Shown here: piece by piece, positions 39,301 to 45,713 of the stretch
How the letters are laid out: each line of letters begins with the position of its first letter
Position numbering within the stretch: position 1 is the stretch's first letter
Source of the DNA: Acanthaster planci
Lineage: Eukaryota > Echinodermata > Asteroidea > Valvatida > Acanthasteridae
Assembly: GCF_001949145.1 (NCBI RefSeq)
Contig: NW_019091364.1
Location: 1,310,691 to 1,374,690 of the forward strand
Length of the DNA: 64,000 bases
Direction: 5' to 3'
Program-made: the position numbers and the translations under genes
The notes under the pieces: generated by a model
The model's input: the letters and a program-made list of their open reading frames with translations, nothing else
The model's database searches: none
Told to the model about the DNA's origin: nothing

Positions 39301-42300
39301 TTTAGGCTCTTGACTCAAACTTCTTGTTAATGTGGCCAGAATGTAGCCGTCTGACATGAGCGGCAGAAGTTTGATTTGTGTATCAGACAGGGCTATCGGA
39401 GATTCCTGATAGATATAAAACCATTACAAAAGCTAAAAAAAAGATAATAAAAGTATATGATAAGGAAATCAGCCAATCAAAGTGCAAAACACAAATGCTT
39501 GGGTTATCAAAAGGTTTTGTTCTTCATACCTTTACAGTTGGTGCAAGTCGTCACTGTAGCAGGGAGCCTAGGGCCACAGTGTGTGACACGGATGGCAAGG
39601 AGCACTTTAACTTATGTACTCTACACAGACGAGGCAAGACACTAGACTACCTGGGTCCCTGCCAGGTAAGTGTTGAATTTAAAACGTGGCCTTCAGCAGG
39701 TGTCTGACATTGAAGTTACTATGGACAGGTAAATTAGTTTCTTCTGCATGTTGGAATTCAGTTGAACTGGTGATCATAGTCTACATTAACTTTCACGTGG
39801 AATACCAAAACTGAATATGGTACCTTTTAACCCCCTCGGGCCGCAGGGCCACAAACCAAGAATCTGCGGTTTGGCAGGTGGCCTTCGTGGCCAAGCAAGG
39901 CCGGAATTCTTGGAGTCGGCTTTCGGGAAGAAATTCCCGTTGGAAACTTGAAAGGAACAGTCTGAATGGTCTTTGATAACTGTTACTCTTTTTTTTCCTT
40001 TCAGGCAAGGTGCAACGCTGTCAACCAACGCCAAGTTTGTGGTCAGAATGGGGAGACTTATCACAGTGAATGTGCAGCATGGAGTGATAGGACCATTATT
40101 GATTACTTTGGACCTTGTCGGGCTGTTGGAAAGCGAACAGGTAGAATTATTTTCCAATGTTATGTCATTCACCTGATTTTTATGAATATAAAGGTGGTTT
40201 TCTTGGTTGAAAAAAAATTACAGAAGCATAGTGCACTTCAATCATATTTGATTTTGCTTTTAAAATTATGCCAATGTTCACAGTGTACAATAAAGAATGA
40301 TTATGGGTGCGATGGTAAGAATAATTGCATGAGGTGGCAGATGAAACTTGCTAATCCACGAAGCAAAGCCAAGTGGAATCCGGTTCGTAAGTGGCTTCGT
40401 CACAAAGGCGGACGCGCCACGATTTGCAGGCTCTCATTGGACGATCGCAGAAGTTGCATGTTAACTCCCGGTTTCATATAAACGGCGATCAATGCATGTA
40501 ACCCTATGTGCAGTGCTGGTGCAGTGGGCGTGGTTTAAATTGAAGTGACGTCACACTTTTCATCTCTCACCGAATGCAAATATCCTGACCATTGCACACA
40601 TTTCACAATCATTTTGTTTTACAGAGAATACGACAGCCCAACAGTGTTCTTCAGTCAAGTGTCCAGATCCATCTGTACCACACTGTATAGGGGCGACACC
40701 TCCTGGTGCCTGCTGTCCTGTGTGTGGTAAGAAAAAAATTGTGCTTCATCTCTAGTTTAAAATTACCCCAAGTTACTCTTTTGCTGCTCAAAATGCATTT
40801 GGAAAAGATCTGGGGAAAAGGGAAATTTTGGCCAAAATTTGAATTAAATTTCAAGGCTAACCCCTTGCAATTCAGATCCGAAAATATTTAGATTTGCTCC
40901 AGGTTACACATAAAACTGCTACCCAGTCTAACAAAGAAAAACTGAAGGTCTGAAAATGCCTCCAAATATTCTTCTTTTACTCAAAATGCACGATGGAAGG
41001 GTTTAGAGAAATGCAAAATTTTTTGCCAAATTTGAATTAAATAGCAAGGGTAACTCCTTCCAGTTTTATTCAATTTTGAGCGAAAATGACAAAATTTAAA
41101 TTTGCTTGGTATTTAACGTGACAAAGTCTAAAAATGACCCAAATTATTTTCTGCTCAAAATGCATTTAGGAAGGATTTGGAGAAAGCGAATTGGGGCCAG
41201 TTTTTGAAAGTGCAAGGTGAATTCCTTACAGGCTCACCCCTTCCCTAAAATAAAACTTGAATTTGCAAAGAATGTATTTCTGAGTGTATAATAGTAGAAA
41301 ATGTCAGGCGCAGACATGGGTGACTTCAATCATTTTACCAGAAAATGTAAGTTGGAAAGATTGAGTTTTCCAACACCAAGAATATGTCCTGTTACGTTTT
41401 GCTTCACAGCGGCCTACACAAGGGTGTTGTACAGCAAGGGAGAGGCAGACAGGGCAGCGGCTGCCTTCGGGAACAAGGCAGTATCAGTTGCTGAAGTCCT
41501 AAAGGGACTGCGGACAATTGTTGCAGTGGTAAGCAGAACAGATTAGAAAGAGCCAGTCAGCATGTTCTCGATTACCTGCCATATCCTATACACAGAAGCC
41601 GTCTTGACATTGGAGATGCGTGCACCTGTTTCCATATTTCATTGAAGGCCCCGATTTGAATTATTTACTGTGTACAATGTAAGCATTTTGCACTTGTTGG
41701 TGGAAGAGGCAAGTGTCCCAGCAGTGCACGATACAAATTATGCTTAATATTCCCTCACTTAAATGACAACCCTTCACATTGTCATTACTAAAAGGTGTTA
41801 ATTAAGTGGCTCAGGAGAACATACACTTGTGGGAAAAAACAAATCCGTTGTAAAAACTGCTTGACTTCTCAGACTGTTACTAATTTTGTGTAGGCCGAGT
41901 GTGATCTGTATGGCTATCTCAGTGTGGAAGGTGATATCGTCATCTCTGTGATGTCTACCATTCCTTCACCCAGTAAAACACAGGTAAAGGACAAAAGTAT
42001 TATCTAAAGACAGAATGCTGTTACAGGGATAACTGATGAAATTTAACCATGAAACTAAACAAGATGTTACACCTCAGTATTACTTCCAGTATTCAACAAC
42101 TTACCAGAGTAATAAAAATTTCATTATTATTGGATGTTATCACGATTTAATGCATTTTGGCCGTAATAAACTGAAAAAAAAAAAATCCAGTAATTATTAC
42201 ACAAGGAGAGAGCTTCACAAAATCAAATGTCTCAGCAGATGCAGTGGAAAGAATTCTGTGCAAATTCACGAGCATGATTTCGTTTATTTCAGATCATTGC

Positions 42301-42526
42301 CTGCAACAAAGAGGCCGAGAAACTTGGTGCTCTCATCAACACGAGAAGCCCCATGGTGGTGTCCTACATGTACCTGTCACCTCTACTGGCAGCAAGTACC
42401 ACCATGGTCAGAACTCAAATTGTACCCACGGCGGCAGCTCACACAGTATCCAGTAGTCTTGGGGTACTTCTGGTGTGCGGCATCATGGTAATAGTACTAC
42501 AAAGATTTTCTTGCGGCAACAGGTGA
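256..42526 (+). CDS. RECK: RECK orthologue, 22 coding exons, 5' end outside window
   Basis: Spliced gene for the membrane-anchored, cysteine-rich protease regulator RECK. In vertebrates RECK restrains MMP2/MMP9/MT1-MMP and ADAM10 and is a Wnt7 co-receptor with GPR124. I joined 22 exons by GT-AG sites with consistent phases; they sum to 2790 nt, about 929 residues plus stop. With the missing first exon(s) this matches the roughly 970 residues of the human protein. In order: end of cysteine knot 1 (exons 1-2), knots 2-5 each opening with a CC pair (exons 3-10), the CRD-like block (exons 10-12), an EGF-like Cys region (exon 13), three Kazal-like domains (exons 14-18), a C-terminal domain (exons 19-22), and a hydrophobic C-terminus ending at the TGA 42524-42526. 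The signal peptide lies left of the window. The ATG at 256 is internal, not the start. The gene is convergent with HOP2. Identity rests on residue-by-residue resemblance recalled for the vertebrate protein. Confidence 0.96.
3476..3498 (+). repeat. GA microsatellite
   Basis: A run of about ten alternating GA dinucleotides followed by imperfect GAAA units, in the first RECK intron. Confidence 0.8.
5584..5605. promoter_or_regulatory. TAATCACC palindrome, possible homeodomain site
   Basis: GGTGATTA and TAATCACC form a perfect 8-bp inverted repeat around a 6-bp spacer. TAATC cores are bound by K50 homeodomains such as Otx and Pitx. Function is inferred from the motif only, and chance occurrence in a 10-kb intron is possible. 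Confidence 0.3.
8400..8850. promoter_or_regulatory. Candidate conserved non-coding block in RECK intron
   Basis: About 450 bp of complex sequence with raised GC and CpG content, free of obvious repeats. It includes TAATTG-like and GATAA words and a CCAAT box in reverse. No open frame of note. The regulatory role is an inference; conservation must be tested by alignment to related genomes. Confidence 0.3.
11025..11061 (+). CDS. RECK: RECK micro-exon 2 (37 nt)
   Basis: 37 nt between a strong polypyrimidine acceptor (tttgctgtttcag) and donor GTAAGC; enters at phase 0, leaves at phase 1. It encodes TTFWQCVNTSAP plus the first base of a split codon, matching vertebrate EIWNCMNSSLPG at the end of knot 1. 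It is too short for an ordinary ORF search and sits between introns of 10.7 and 18.3 kb. Confidence 0.9.
12000..12330. promoter_or_regulatory. GC-rich block in RECK intron
   Basis: About 330 bp with GC and CpG content well above the surrounding intron, including CCACCCACCGCCGCCC (Sp/KLF type) and GGCCGCCATT (YY1-like). It could be an enhancer or an internal promoter. Basis is composition and motifs only. Confidence 0.3.
18330..18400 (+). repeat. CA/CT/CTC simple-sequence tract
   Basis: Short CA repeat running into CT and CTC repeats (about 18352-18380) within a GC-richer part of the intron. Confidence 0.7.
27430..27830. promoter_or_regulatory. Candidate homeobox-rich enhancer in RECK intron
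   Basis: About 400 bp distinct from its flanks: high complexity, no simple repeats, and repeated homeodomain-type cores (CTAATTGCC, ACTAATTGCAG, TTTAATTGGTTG, ATTAACACTAATC, CTTAATTTGG) with GATAA and Sox-like TTTGTATT words. The cluster resembles known conserved non-coding elements of animals. Conservation itself cannot be seen from one genome. Confidence 0.4.
28740..29000. promoter_or_regulatory. CpG-richer block just before RECK exon 3
   Basis: About 260 bp with many CpGs and a GGTGAGTCACTAA (AP-1-like TGAGTCA) word, about 0.3-0.5 kb before exon 3. The short open frames here have no recognisable domain. Regulatory role inferred from composition. Confidence 0.25.
29312..29397 (+). CDS. RECK: RECK exon 3 (start of knot 2)
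   Basis: 86 nt, enters at phase 1 and leaves at phase 0; acceptor tatatgtgcag, donor GTGAGT. The peptide IWQEDTGWPGRQCCINARAG continues QCHAACMQ. It aligns with vertebrate KKSDGWVGLGCC..ECRQACKQ, including the CC pair that opens knot 2. Confidence 0.95.
29398..32424 (+). other. RECK intron (3.0 kb)
   Basis: No gene or clear repeat seen. A stretch at about 31540-31870 is richer in G and C than the rest. Otherwise it is ordinary AT-rich intron. Confidence 0.7.
32425..32472 (+). CDS. RECK: RECK exon 4 (knot 2)
   Basis: 48 nt, phase 0 both ends; acceptor cgttgctgcag, donor GTAGGA. It encodes ASSFSETSSACLRHEE, matching vertebrate ASSKNDISKVCRKEYE. Confidence 0.93.
32669..32702 (+). CDS. RECK: RECK micro-exon 5 (34 nt)
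   Basis: 34 nt from phase 0 to phase 1; acceptor tttttgatacag, donor GTAAGT. It encodes PSLFQCLDRFE, matching vertebrate NALFSCISRNE at the end of knot 2. Confidence 0.9.
32977..33174 (+). CDS. RECK: RECK exon 6 (knot 3)
   Basis: 198 nt, phase 1 to phase 1; acceptor cccccttacag, donor GTAAGA. It opens with KKEDCCRHAPVASQCRQKCE and ends CVENYTLVAIPARDPRD. This corresponds to vertebrate knot 3 (CCSYAGHHTNCREYC ... CVNNYTQSYP). The NYT glycosylation sequon at the end of the knot is kept. Confidence 0.95.
33175..33585 (+). other. RECK intron (411 bp)
   Basis: Ordinary AT-rich intron; nothing else seen. Confidence 0.8.
33586..33750 (+). CDS. RECK: RECK exon 7 (knot 4)
   Basis: 165 nt, phase 1 to phase 1; acceptor acttccttcag, donor GTAACT. 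It starts SLHCCERSHSSACKEICRRA and ends GIWNCFFLNS, paralleling vertebrate SLYCCDRAEDHACQNACKR ... LWQCFLESS. Confidence 0.96.
33898..34010 (+). CDS. RECK: RECK exon 8 (start of knot 5)
   Basis: 113 nt, phase 1 to phase 0; acceptor gtattttatag, donor GTAAGA. It includes DGAKLQCCQRAVSAKCREIC, matching vertebrate DGAKLHCCSKANTSTCRELC. Confidence 0.96.
34011..34476 (+). other. RECK intron (466 bp), CpG-rich first half
   Basis: The first 290 bp are unusually CpG-rich for this locus, with repeated ACGCGTG/GTACGCG words. The rest is AT-rich. This could be a young insertion or a regulatory element; I see no clean terminal repeats. Confidence 0.5.
34477..34579 (+). CDS. RECK: RECK exon 9 (knot 5)
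   Basis: 103 nt, phase 0 to phase 1; acceptor aattttccag, donor GTCAGT. It begins LYSTSWSTKQSWNNFDEHCQ and ends VSLLTCLAD, matching vertebrate LYSMSWGNTQSWQEFDRFCE ... VSMLTCLAD. Confidence 0.96.
34580..35178 (+). other. RECK intron (599 bp) with MITE
   Basis: Intron containing a hAT-like non-autonomous element at 34920-35110 (described separately). The remaining sequence is plain AT-rich intron. Confidence 0.8.
34920..35110. mobile_element. hAT-like MITE, 191 bp
   Basis: Terminal inverted repeats beginning CAGTGTTTTATTCAAGTCC at the left and, on the opposite strand at the right, CAGTGTTGTATTTGAGTCC; about 26 of 30 positions match. It is flanked by the near-identical octamers TTCTTTGG (34912-34919) and TTCTGTGG (35111-35118). 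An 8-bp target duplication and CAGTG ends are features of hAT transposons. It has no coding capacity and contains short GGACTTGTGA subrepeats near the right end. Superfamily assignment is inferred from ends and duplication length. Confidence 0.75.
35179..35239 (+). CDS. RECK: RECK exon 10 (start of CRD-like block)
   Basis: 61 nt, phase 1 to phase 2; acceptor tatcatgctcag, donor GTAAGC. It encodes VQEPCQPGCSGLTYCTNFNN, nearly the same as vertebrate VREPCQLGCRNLTYCTNFNN. Confidence 0.97.
35359..35417. repeat. TTAA-bounded perfect hairpin, 59 bp
   Basis: The outer 16 bases (TTAACCCTAACACTCC) are exactly inverted at the right end (GGAGTGTTAGGGTTAA), and pairing continues with two mismatches to about 24 bp. 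It lies inside the 289-bp intron after RECK exon 10. The TTAA boundary and CCC start recall a minimal piggyBac-type foldback. The CCCTAA word also resembles a telomere repeat, but only one unit is present. Confidence 0.7.
35529..35741 (+). CDS. RECK: RECK exon 11 (CRD-like block)
   Basis: 213 nt, phase 2 to phase 2; acceptor catcttctccag, donor GTAAGT. It contains GSIHMPFMNIPVLDIAECES and MWKAIACTLQVKPCHPES, among the best conserved segments against vertebrate RECK (GSIKMPFINIPVLDI, MWKAIACSLQIKPCH). Confidence 0.98.
35742..36107 (+). other. RECK intron (366 bp)
   Basis: Nothing recognised beyond splice signals. Confidence 0.8.
36108..36244 (+). CDS. RECK: RECK exon 12
   Basis: 137 nt, phase 2 to phase 1; acceptor gtttttttgtcag, donor GTAAGT. 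It encodes KADCIHILSRCID followed by a stretch ending CNILSPADRHAPCIPLTEYL, matching vertebrate KSDCVEILKKCGD ... CELLSPTDDLKNCIPLDTYL. Confidence 0.97.
36245..36739 (+). other. RECK intron (495 bp)
   Basis: Plain intron; a GGGGAGGGGGG tract near 36330 is the only oddity. Confidence 0.8.
36740..37081 (+). CDS. RECK: RECK exon 13 (EGF-like/cysteine-rich region)
   Basis: 342 nt, the longest exon, phase 1 to phase 1; donor GTAAGC. Two in-phase acceptors are possible (AG at 36738-36739 or 36744-36745), differing by two codons. I chose the first because its polypyrimidine tract is better. It contains CHSDPCNNETTGFSG, GCRLGDASTFLVTRGSHVRL and CYKACTCSVNGILEHCQ, matching the vertebrate region GCKLGEASDFIVRQGTLIQV ... 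CYKICSCGQSGLLENC. Confidence 0.96.
37321..37439 (+). repeat. Irregular tandem repeat, units about 37-42 bp
   Basis: Three copies of a unit marked by GGATAGAGTATTGA (GGATAG at 37341, 37383 and 37420), two of them also with TGATTGGACATT. Part of another copy lies at 37596-37633, beyond the inserted element. Confidence 0.7.
37440..37595. mobile_element. Inverted-repeat MITE, 156 bp
   Basis: The ends GGGTGCATT and AATGCACCC are inverted. Inside, CCTGTTAACATGAGTAT on the left pairs with the reverse of ATACTGGTGTTAACAGG on the right. It splits a tandem repeat array. No clear target duplication is visible, so the superfamily is left open. Confidence 0.6.
37666..37873 (+). CDS. RECK: RECK exon 14 (Kazal-like domain 1, first part)
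   Basis: 208 nt, phase 1 to phase 2; acceptor tattttctctcag, donor GTGAGT. The first half (CNHCVCFNGVETCSRRQCP) is the conserved cysteine segment. The second half, CTDQYVPVCGANGRTYPSAC, is the Kazal signature, as in vertebrate CADQFVPVCGQNGRTYPSAC. Confidence 0.98.
38086..38181 (+). CDS. RECK: RECK exon 15 (end of Kazal 1)
   Basis: 96 nt, phase 2 to phase 2; acceptor tttaaatggcag, donor GTAAGC. It encodes CAADLEDNQSEFGTC followed by NPCADNPCQADE, matching vertebrate CVGLQDHQFEFGSC ... DPCNPNPCQKNQ. Confidence 0.96.
38182..39002 (+). other. RECK intron (821 bp) with MITE
   Basis: Contains the inverted-repeat element at 38253-38371. No other feature recognised. Confidence 0.75.
38253..38371. 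mobile_element. PIF/Harbinger-like MITE, 119 bp
   Basis: Left end GGCCGTGTCCGAAAAGG; right end on the opposite strand GGCTGCATCCAAATCTC. Further in, GAGCTACGGCTAGGTCT pairs with the reverse of AGACCTAGACCTAGCTC. TCA lies directly on both sides, a candidate 3-bp target duplication as made by PIF/Harbinger elements. It has no coding capacity. The assignment is inferred from end sequence and duplication length only. Confidence 0.65.
39003..39067 (+). CDS. RECK: RECK exon 16
   Basis: 65 nt, phase 2 to phase 1; acceptor gttgtttttatag, donor GTAAGT. It encodes CVVRRQVCLSINYADCPQYE followed by C, matching vertebrate CIPKPQVCLTTFDKFGCSQYEC. Confidence 0.95.
39068..39537 (+). other. RECK intron (470 bp)
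   Basis: Plain intron starting with a G-rich tract (about 39113-39124) that can pair with the CCTCCCCC just after it. Confidence 0.75.
39538..39665 (+). CDS. RECK: RECK exon 17 (Kazal-like domain 2)
   Basis: 128 nt, phase 1 to phase 0; acceptor tacctttacag, donor GTAAGT. It includes ATVCDTDGKEHFNLCTLHRR and DYLGPCQ, matching vertebrate DPVCDTDHMEHNNLCTLYQR ... SYKGPCQ. Confidence 0.97.
39666..40004 (+). other. RECK intron (339 bp)
   Basis: Contains a GC-rich stretch (about 39820-39935) with short inverted repeats such as GGCCTTCGTGGCC. No element boundaries can be fixed. Confidence 0.6.
40005..40140 (+). CDS. RECK: RECK exon 18 (Kazal-like domain 3)
   Basis: 136 nt, phase 0 to phase 1; acceptor ttttcctttcag, donor GTAGAA. 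It includes QVCGQNGETYHSECAAWSDR and DYFGPCRAVG, matching vertebrate PVCGHNGETYSSVCAAYSDR ... DYYGDCQAVG. Confidence 0.97.
40141..40624 (+). other. RECK intron (484 bp)
   Basis: The second half (about 40350-40560) is rich in CpG and ends with a KLF/Sp-like GGGCGTGG and a perfect CRE (listed separately). No gene seen. Confidence 0.7.
40546..40553. promoter_or_regulatory. Perfect CRE palindrome TGACGTCA
   Basis: The full CREB/ATF consensus, about 20 bp downstream of GGGCGTGG, inside a CpG-rich part of a RECK intron. A single 8-mer can occur by chance; the neighbouring motif and composition make it worth noting. Confidence 0.35.
40625..40726 (+). CDS. RECK: RECK exon 19
   Basis: 102 nt, phase 1 to phase 1; acceptor attttgttttacag, donor GTAAGA. 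It encodes CSSVKCPDPSVPHC and PPGACCPVC, matching vertebrate CASVKCPSLLAAGC and PPGACCPLC. Confidence 0.96.
40727..41409 (+). other. RECK intron (683 bp) with tandem repeat
   Basis: Mostly made of the degenerate 175-195-bp tandem repeat described at 40787-41260. Confidence 0.75.
40787..41260 (+). repeat. Degenerate tandem repeat, period about 175-195 bp
   Basis: Three units begin with CTCAAAATGCA (40787, 40980, 41154). Each continues with a GGAAGGATTTGGAGAAA-like segment, a CCAAAATTTGAATTAAAT-like segment and a CAAGG(C/G)TAACCCC-like segment. The units are strongly diverged and the third is incomplete. Confidence 0.75.
41410..41528 (+). CDS. RECK: RECK exon 20
   Basis: 119 nt, phase 1 to phase 0; acceptor ttttgcttcacag, donor GTAAGC. 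It includes RVLYSKGEADRAAAAFGNKA and VAEVLKGLR, aligning with vertebrate RVLFDKEKLDTIAKVTNKKP and VLEILQKIR. A run of alanines replaces the vertebrate sequence in the middle. Confidence 0.93.
41529..41893 (+). other. RECK intron (365 bp)
   Basis: Nothing recognised. Confidence 0.75.
41894..41983 (+). CDS. RECK: RECK exon 21
   Basis: 90 nt, phase 0 both ends; acceptor ttttgtgtag, donor GTAAAG. It encodes AECDLYGYLSVEGDIVISVM and IPSPSKTQ, matching vertebrate PQCDVFGYFSIESEIVILII and DHYPKALQ. Confidence 0.94.
41984..42292 (+). other. RECK intron (309 bp)
   Basis: AT-rich; nothing recognised. Confidence 0.75.
42293..42526 (+). CDS. RECK: RECK last exon 22 (C-terminus and stop)
   Basis: 234 nt including TGA at 42524-42526; acceptor cgtttatttcag. 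It starts IIACNKEAEKLGALINTRSP, matching vertebrate IEACNKEAEKIESLINSDSP. Then come small residues (TAAAHTVSSS) that could serve as a GPI attachment region, a hydrophobic run LGVLLVCGIMVIVL and a polar tail QRFSCGNR. Vertebrate RECK is GPI-anchored and its precursor has a hydrophobic end without such a tail, so anchoring by a single membrane span is also possible here. Confidence 0.93.
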   Translation: MIACNKEAEKLGALINTRSPMVVSYMYLSPLLAASTTMVRTQIVPTAAAHTVSSSLGVLLVCGIMVIVLQRFSCGNR

Positions 42527-42741
42527 CGCCGTGCATAGTTCATTAGTGTATAGTGTACAGACCGATATAGAATGTTTACGTTTTATGATGTATGTATATT
42601 CCTTCTGTATATATGTACTCCATAGCCTGAATATGTTTTGGGAAGATGACGACTGTGAAATAATAACGCTATTATATGTTTGTCTTACATGTACTGTGTC
42701 CAAATGTGTCCTAAGGTCTATAAAAAAGACACGCTACACTA

Positions 42742-42910
42742 CGGGCAATTCACAATGGTGCGACTCCATGAGTTTGCAAGGCGTTGACCGATCACAAGGC
42801 GCGAAATCCGTCGACCCTTTCCAAATGGGTATTGGGTCGATGGATTTCGCGCACCGAGATTGGTCAATGTGTTGCAAACTCTTGGAGGCGCGCTTTTGTG
42901 ATTCACCCAT
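42742..42910. mobile_element. Foldback MITE with TA duplication, about 169 bp
   Basis: Left arm CGGGCAATTCACAATGGTGC ... ACTCCATGAGTTTGCAA ... TTGACC is inverted at the right as GGTCAA ... TTGCAAACTCTTGGAGG ... GTGATTCACCCA. Each side is bordered by TA. Related copies are at 58901-59020 and, in part, 59409-59442. It starts 216 bp after the RECK stop, so it is probably transcribed and could form an RNA hairpin. The TA duplication fits a Tc1/mariner-type MITE, but the end sequence does not prove the superfamily. Confidence 0.75.
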
Positions 42911-45069
42911 ATTCAGAATAAGAAGACTAACAGGGGCACCTTTTCAATTCTGAAGAGTATATTAATATGAACATGAAAAGATTTCCGATGTCTGTCTCCA
43001 AAAGACATTTTAGGTGAATGTAATCAGAATGGATACCTGTTGTGTTTGTATTTATTCATTTAAAAAAAAAGTAAACATGCATGTTGAACAATTTATATAA
43101 AGACAGAATGTTATTTGTTACAGGCATGCTGAAGTTTTGTTGACTTGTTTTCCAATTAAATTTGTTTAATTTGGAGTGAAAGTACCCCATAGATAAAAAA
43201 AGATACGACAAAAAAAAATCAGTACAGTAAGGGAGTGTTTCAGAAGTCACTAACGTTCCCTTTCTACTGGACTGTTCCCAATGGAACACTAGTGTTAGAT
43301 TAGGGCATTCCCACATTGTTGGAACATTTTGATGGGAATGCTGTGTTCCCAGTGGAATGGCCACCTGTTCTGAAATGAGGACAAGGTGTTCTGAATGGAA
43401 GGTTCACTTGAACAGTTAAATATTTTCCAGTGAGGTCTAAGAAATGTATTAAAAAAAATCATGGCTTAAAATTCAACTAGCACAAATTGAACATTTATGC
43501 ATGTACGTCTTACATGTAAAATGGAAACCAGAAAGACGTGGAATGTTTGGCTTCAGGAGAGTGAAACCTAAGCATTTGTAGGGCAATTGTTCCATTTTTT
43601 ACAAGACAGCCACACTTTAATGAAAATTACTCTTCCTGTCTTGGAATGACTAAAACTAGACCCTTCCTGTGTCTTGGTACAGTACATTCAACCCCTTGAT
43701 ATGAAACTGGATGGTTTCAGAGGGTGTAACGAGAAAGTGTGTGAACTCAACAGGCATGACGTTTGCACTTTGAGTAGTGGGCTGTAAATGAGGTTTTTCA
43801 GGAGACGCGGTGTTCCTGGCGTGAGTGATTGTAAATTGAAGGTGTCGGAATTTAACACAAAATCTGTTATCTGACAAGAAGTGTATGGTCCAAACATCTA
43901 CCTTGGCGATGCCACAACATAACTTTCTCTAAAGTAAAAGAACAAGCCATGTTTGTCCTTATTTAGAAACATGTTCATTTGTACTTTTGCCTTGTGTTGC
44001 CACTTTGAATGCGTGCATCCTCTCTACTCAAAAGCAACTTCCAACACCGGCTGTTCTGGCCATGCACAAACCTAAAAGTTGAAAGGACAGTCACAGCCAG
44101 AGGATTCAAGTCAATGCAATTATGTGGTGTCTCCATAAACAATTAACACATTAACTGCCACAGGATGTGACAAGATGACAAAATTACCGGCAACCTTCAG
44201 AAACCAGTATTTAACACCTTGGCATATGTATAAACTTCCAGGTAATTAACGGTGTGCACCTGCTGCCTATTTATATGGAAAGGCTTTTTTTTTTGTTGGA
44301 TGGTGCTCTTAGTCACAGATCTGTGAACACAGATGTTCAACACTCCCTCAATTTTACTCTGTATTGTATTAAATCCTAACTGAAATATTCCAGAAACATT
44401 TTTCTTTATGGCTTCAGGTTTGAACCTTTAAGATAGTGATTTTAAGTAAATGTATTTCTTACTCCCATGCAGGTTCAATAAGGCTGAGTAGGGTAGGTTG
44501 GTCTATGAAGTCCTACCCACCCCTAACAAAATCCTTTTTTTCTTTTTCTTTTTTTTACAGAATTTATTACTTTTTAGCTGAGGTTTTAAAAACCTCCAAA
44601 AATTGAAAAAAGTCCGTATTTTTGTTAGCCGTTTTGAAATAGAGCATTTCTCATCTGCTTTGTCTTCCAACCGTAGCCAAGTTTTTCAACCCAAAAATGC
44701 TTTGTAGAGAACAAGTACAGACAACATGAACTTAAATCCCCAATTTTTGCAGGAACCGTTTGTATTCACGCAATGAACGATTCATACAAAAGGCTGACAC
44801 TGTTTTAAATATGTTTCTTAAATGATGCTTCACTGTTTGTCTGATGAGATGTAACCTGTTGTTTCTTGACGACCGATTCATTTGCAAGCAGCTACATTGT
44901 CAAATTTGTACATACACAATGTGTATTTTTCCTACTGCATTTCGAAGTGTTATTTGTACAGAGGTTTTAACCAAAGAACGTACAAAAGCCAAGTATCATG
45001 CTTTCCTAGCAAATTTCTCTTTTGCTGAATACTGAAAATTTGAACCATACAAAATAATGGAAATTATGA

Positions 45070-45075
45070 AATAAA
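45070..45075 (+). promoter_or_regulatory. RECK: Possible RECK polyadenylation signal AATAAA
   Basis: Canonical hexamer about 2.5 kb after the RECK stop, followed within 20-25 bases by a GTGTC stretch. Placement is plausible but untested. Confidence 0.35.
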
Positions 45076-45661
45076 TTTTATGGCGACTGTGTCACTTCTT
45101 AAAATATCATCATTGCATGTACATTACATGTTACGTACATTGGTGGATTCAGTTCACCAGTAAGTACTGTTCTCCTGGAGTGAGAAGGGCAAATAGATGA
45201 GAAGAAACGTTGCTCTGGATGTGGAAAAACACAGTAGCAAAGTCCTTGGAGTTGGCACAGCACGGTAGATAATGAAATACACCCTGGATCTGGAATGGCA
45301 CTGCAGACATGGAATGCCCCTCTGGGCTAGGAACAGCAGTAGTGAGAACTAGGAACACTGCAGACAGGAAAAAAAAATTGCTGCTAGTTACTTAAGCATA
45401 AACGTTTGAATATTTACATTAATATTTTAGATTTAGGCTGACAGGGAGTGCACCTGTCTAGAAAGGTATTACCCGTTAATTAATTATGGTTGGACAGTTT
45501 TCAAGCTTATCCGCATCAAGTCTGCATTGGCAAACTTCCTATTGATGCTCGAGCTAAATAAGGAATGAAAGCATGGGACAGCGGTGTGGCATGTACAGGA
45601 TGTTCACTTGGTAAGGTACCGTCTGCAACATTCTCTGGAAGGGTCAAAGCACTTCAAGATA

Positions 45662-45713
45662 AGCTTCCAACATGCATATTCATGATCAGCTTCCAACATG
45701 TATATTCATGATC
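45662..45713 (+). repeat. 26-bp tandem duplication
   Basis: AGCTTCCAACATGCATATTC followed by ATGATC is repeated immediately with one base change. The near identity suggests recent origin. Confidence 0.85.

Larger units (their letters stand above)
42527..45095 (+). other. RECK: RECK 3' UTR (presumed)
   Basis: Non-coding sequence after the stop up to the first good AATAAA (45070-45075) followed by a GT-containing stretch. Includes a foldback MITE at 42742-42910. The true polyadenylation site cannot be proven from DNA. Confidence 0.4.

Noticed and set aside
39786-40172. 128-codon minus-strand frame overlapping RECK exon 18
   Set aside because: Antisense shadow of a conserved exon and GC-rich intron; no domain.
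45659-45665. ATAAGCT, the seed match of vertebrate miR-21, which targets RECK in mammals
   Set aside because: It lies beyond the likely polyadenylation signal, a 7-mer is expected by chance, and the presence of miR-21 in this organism is unknown.
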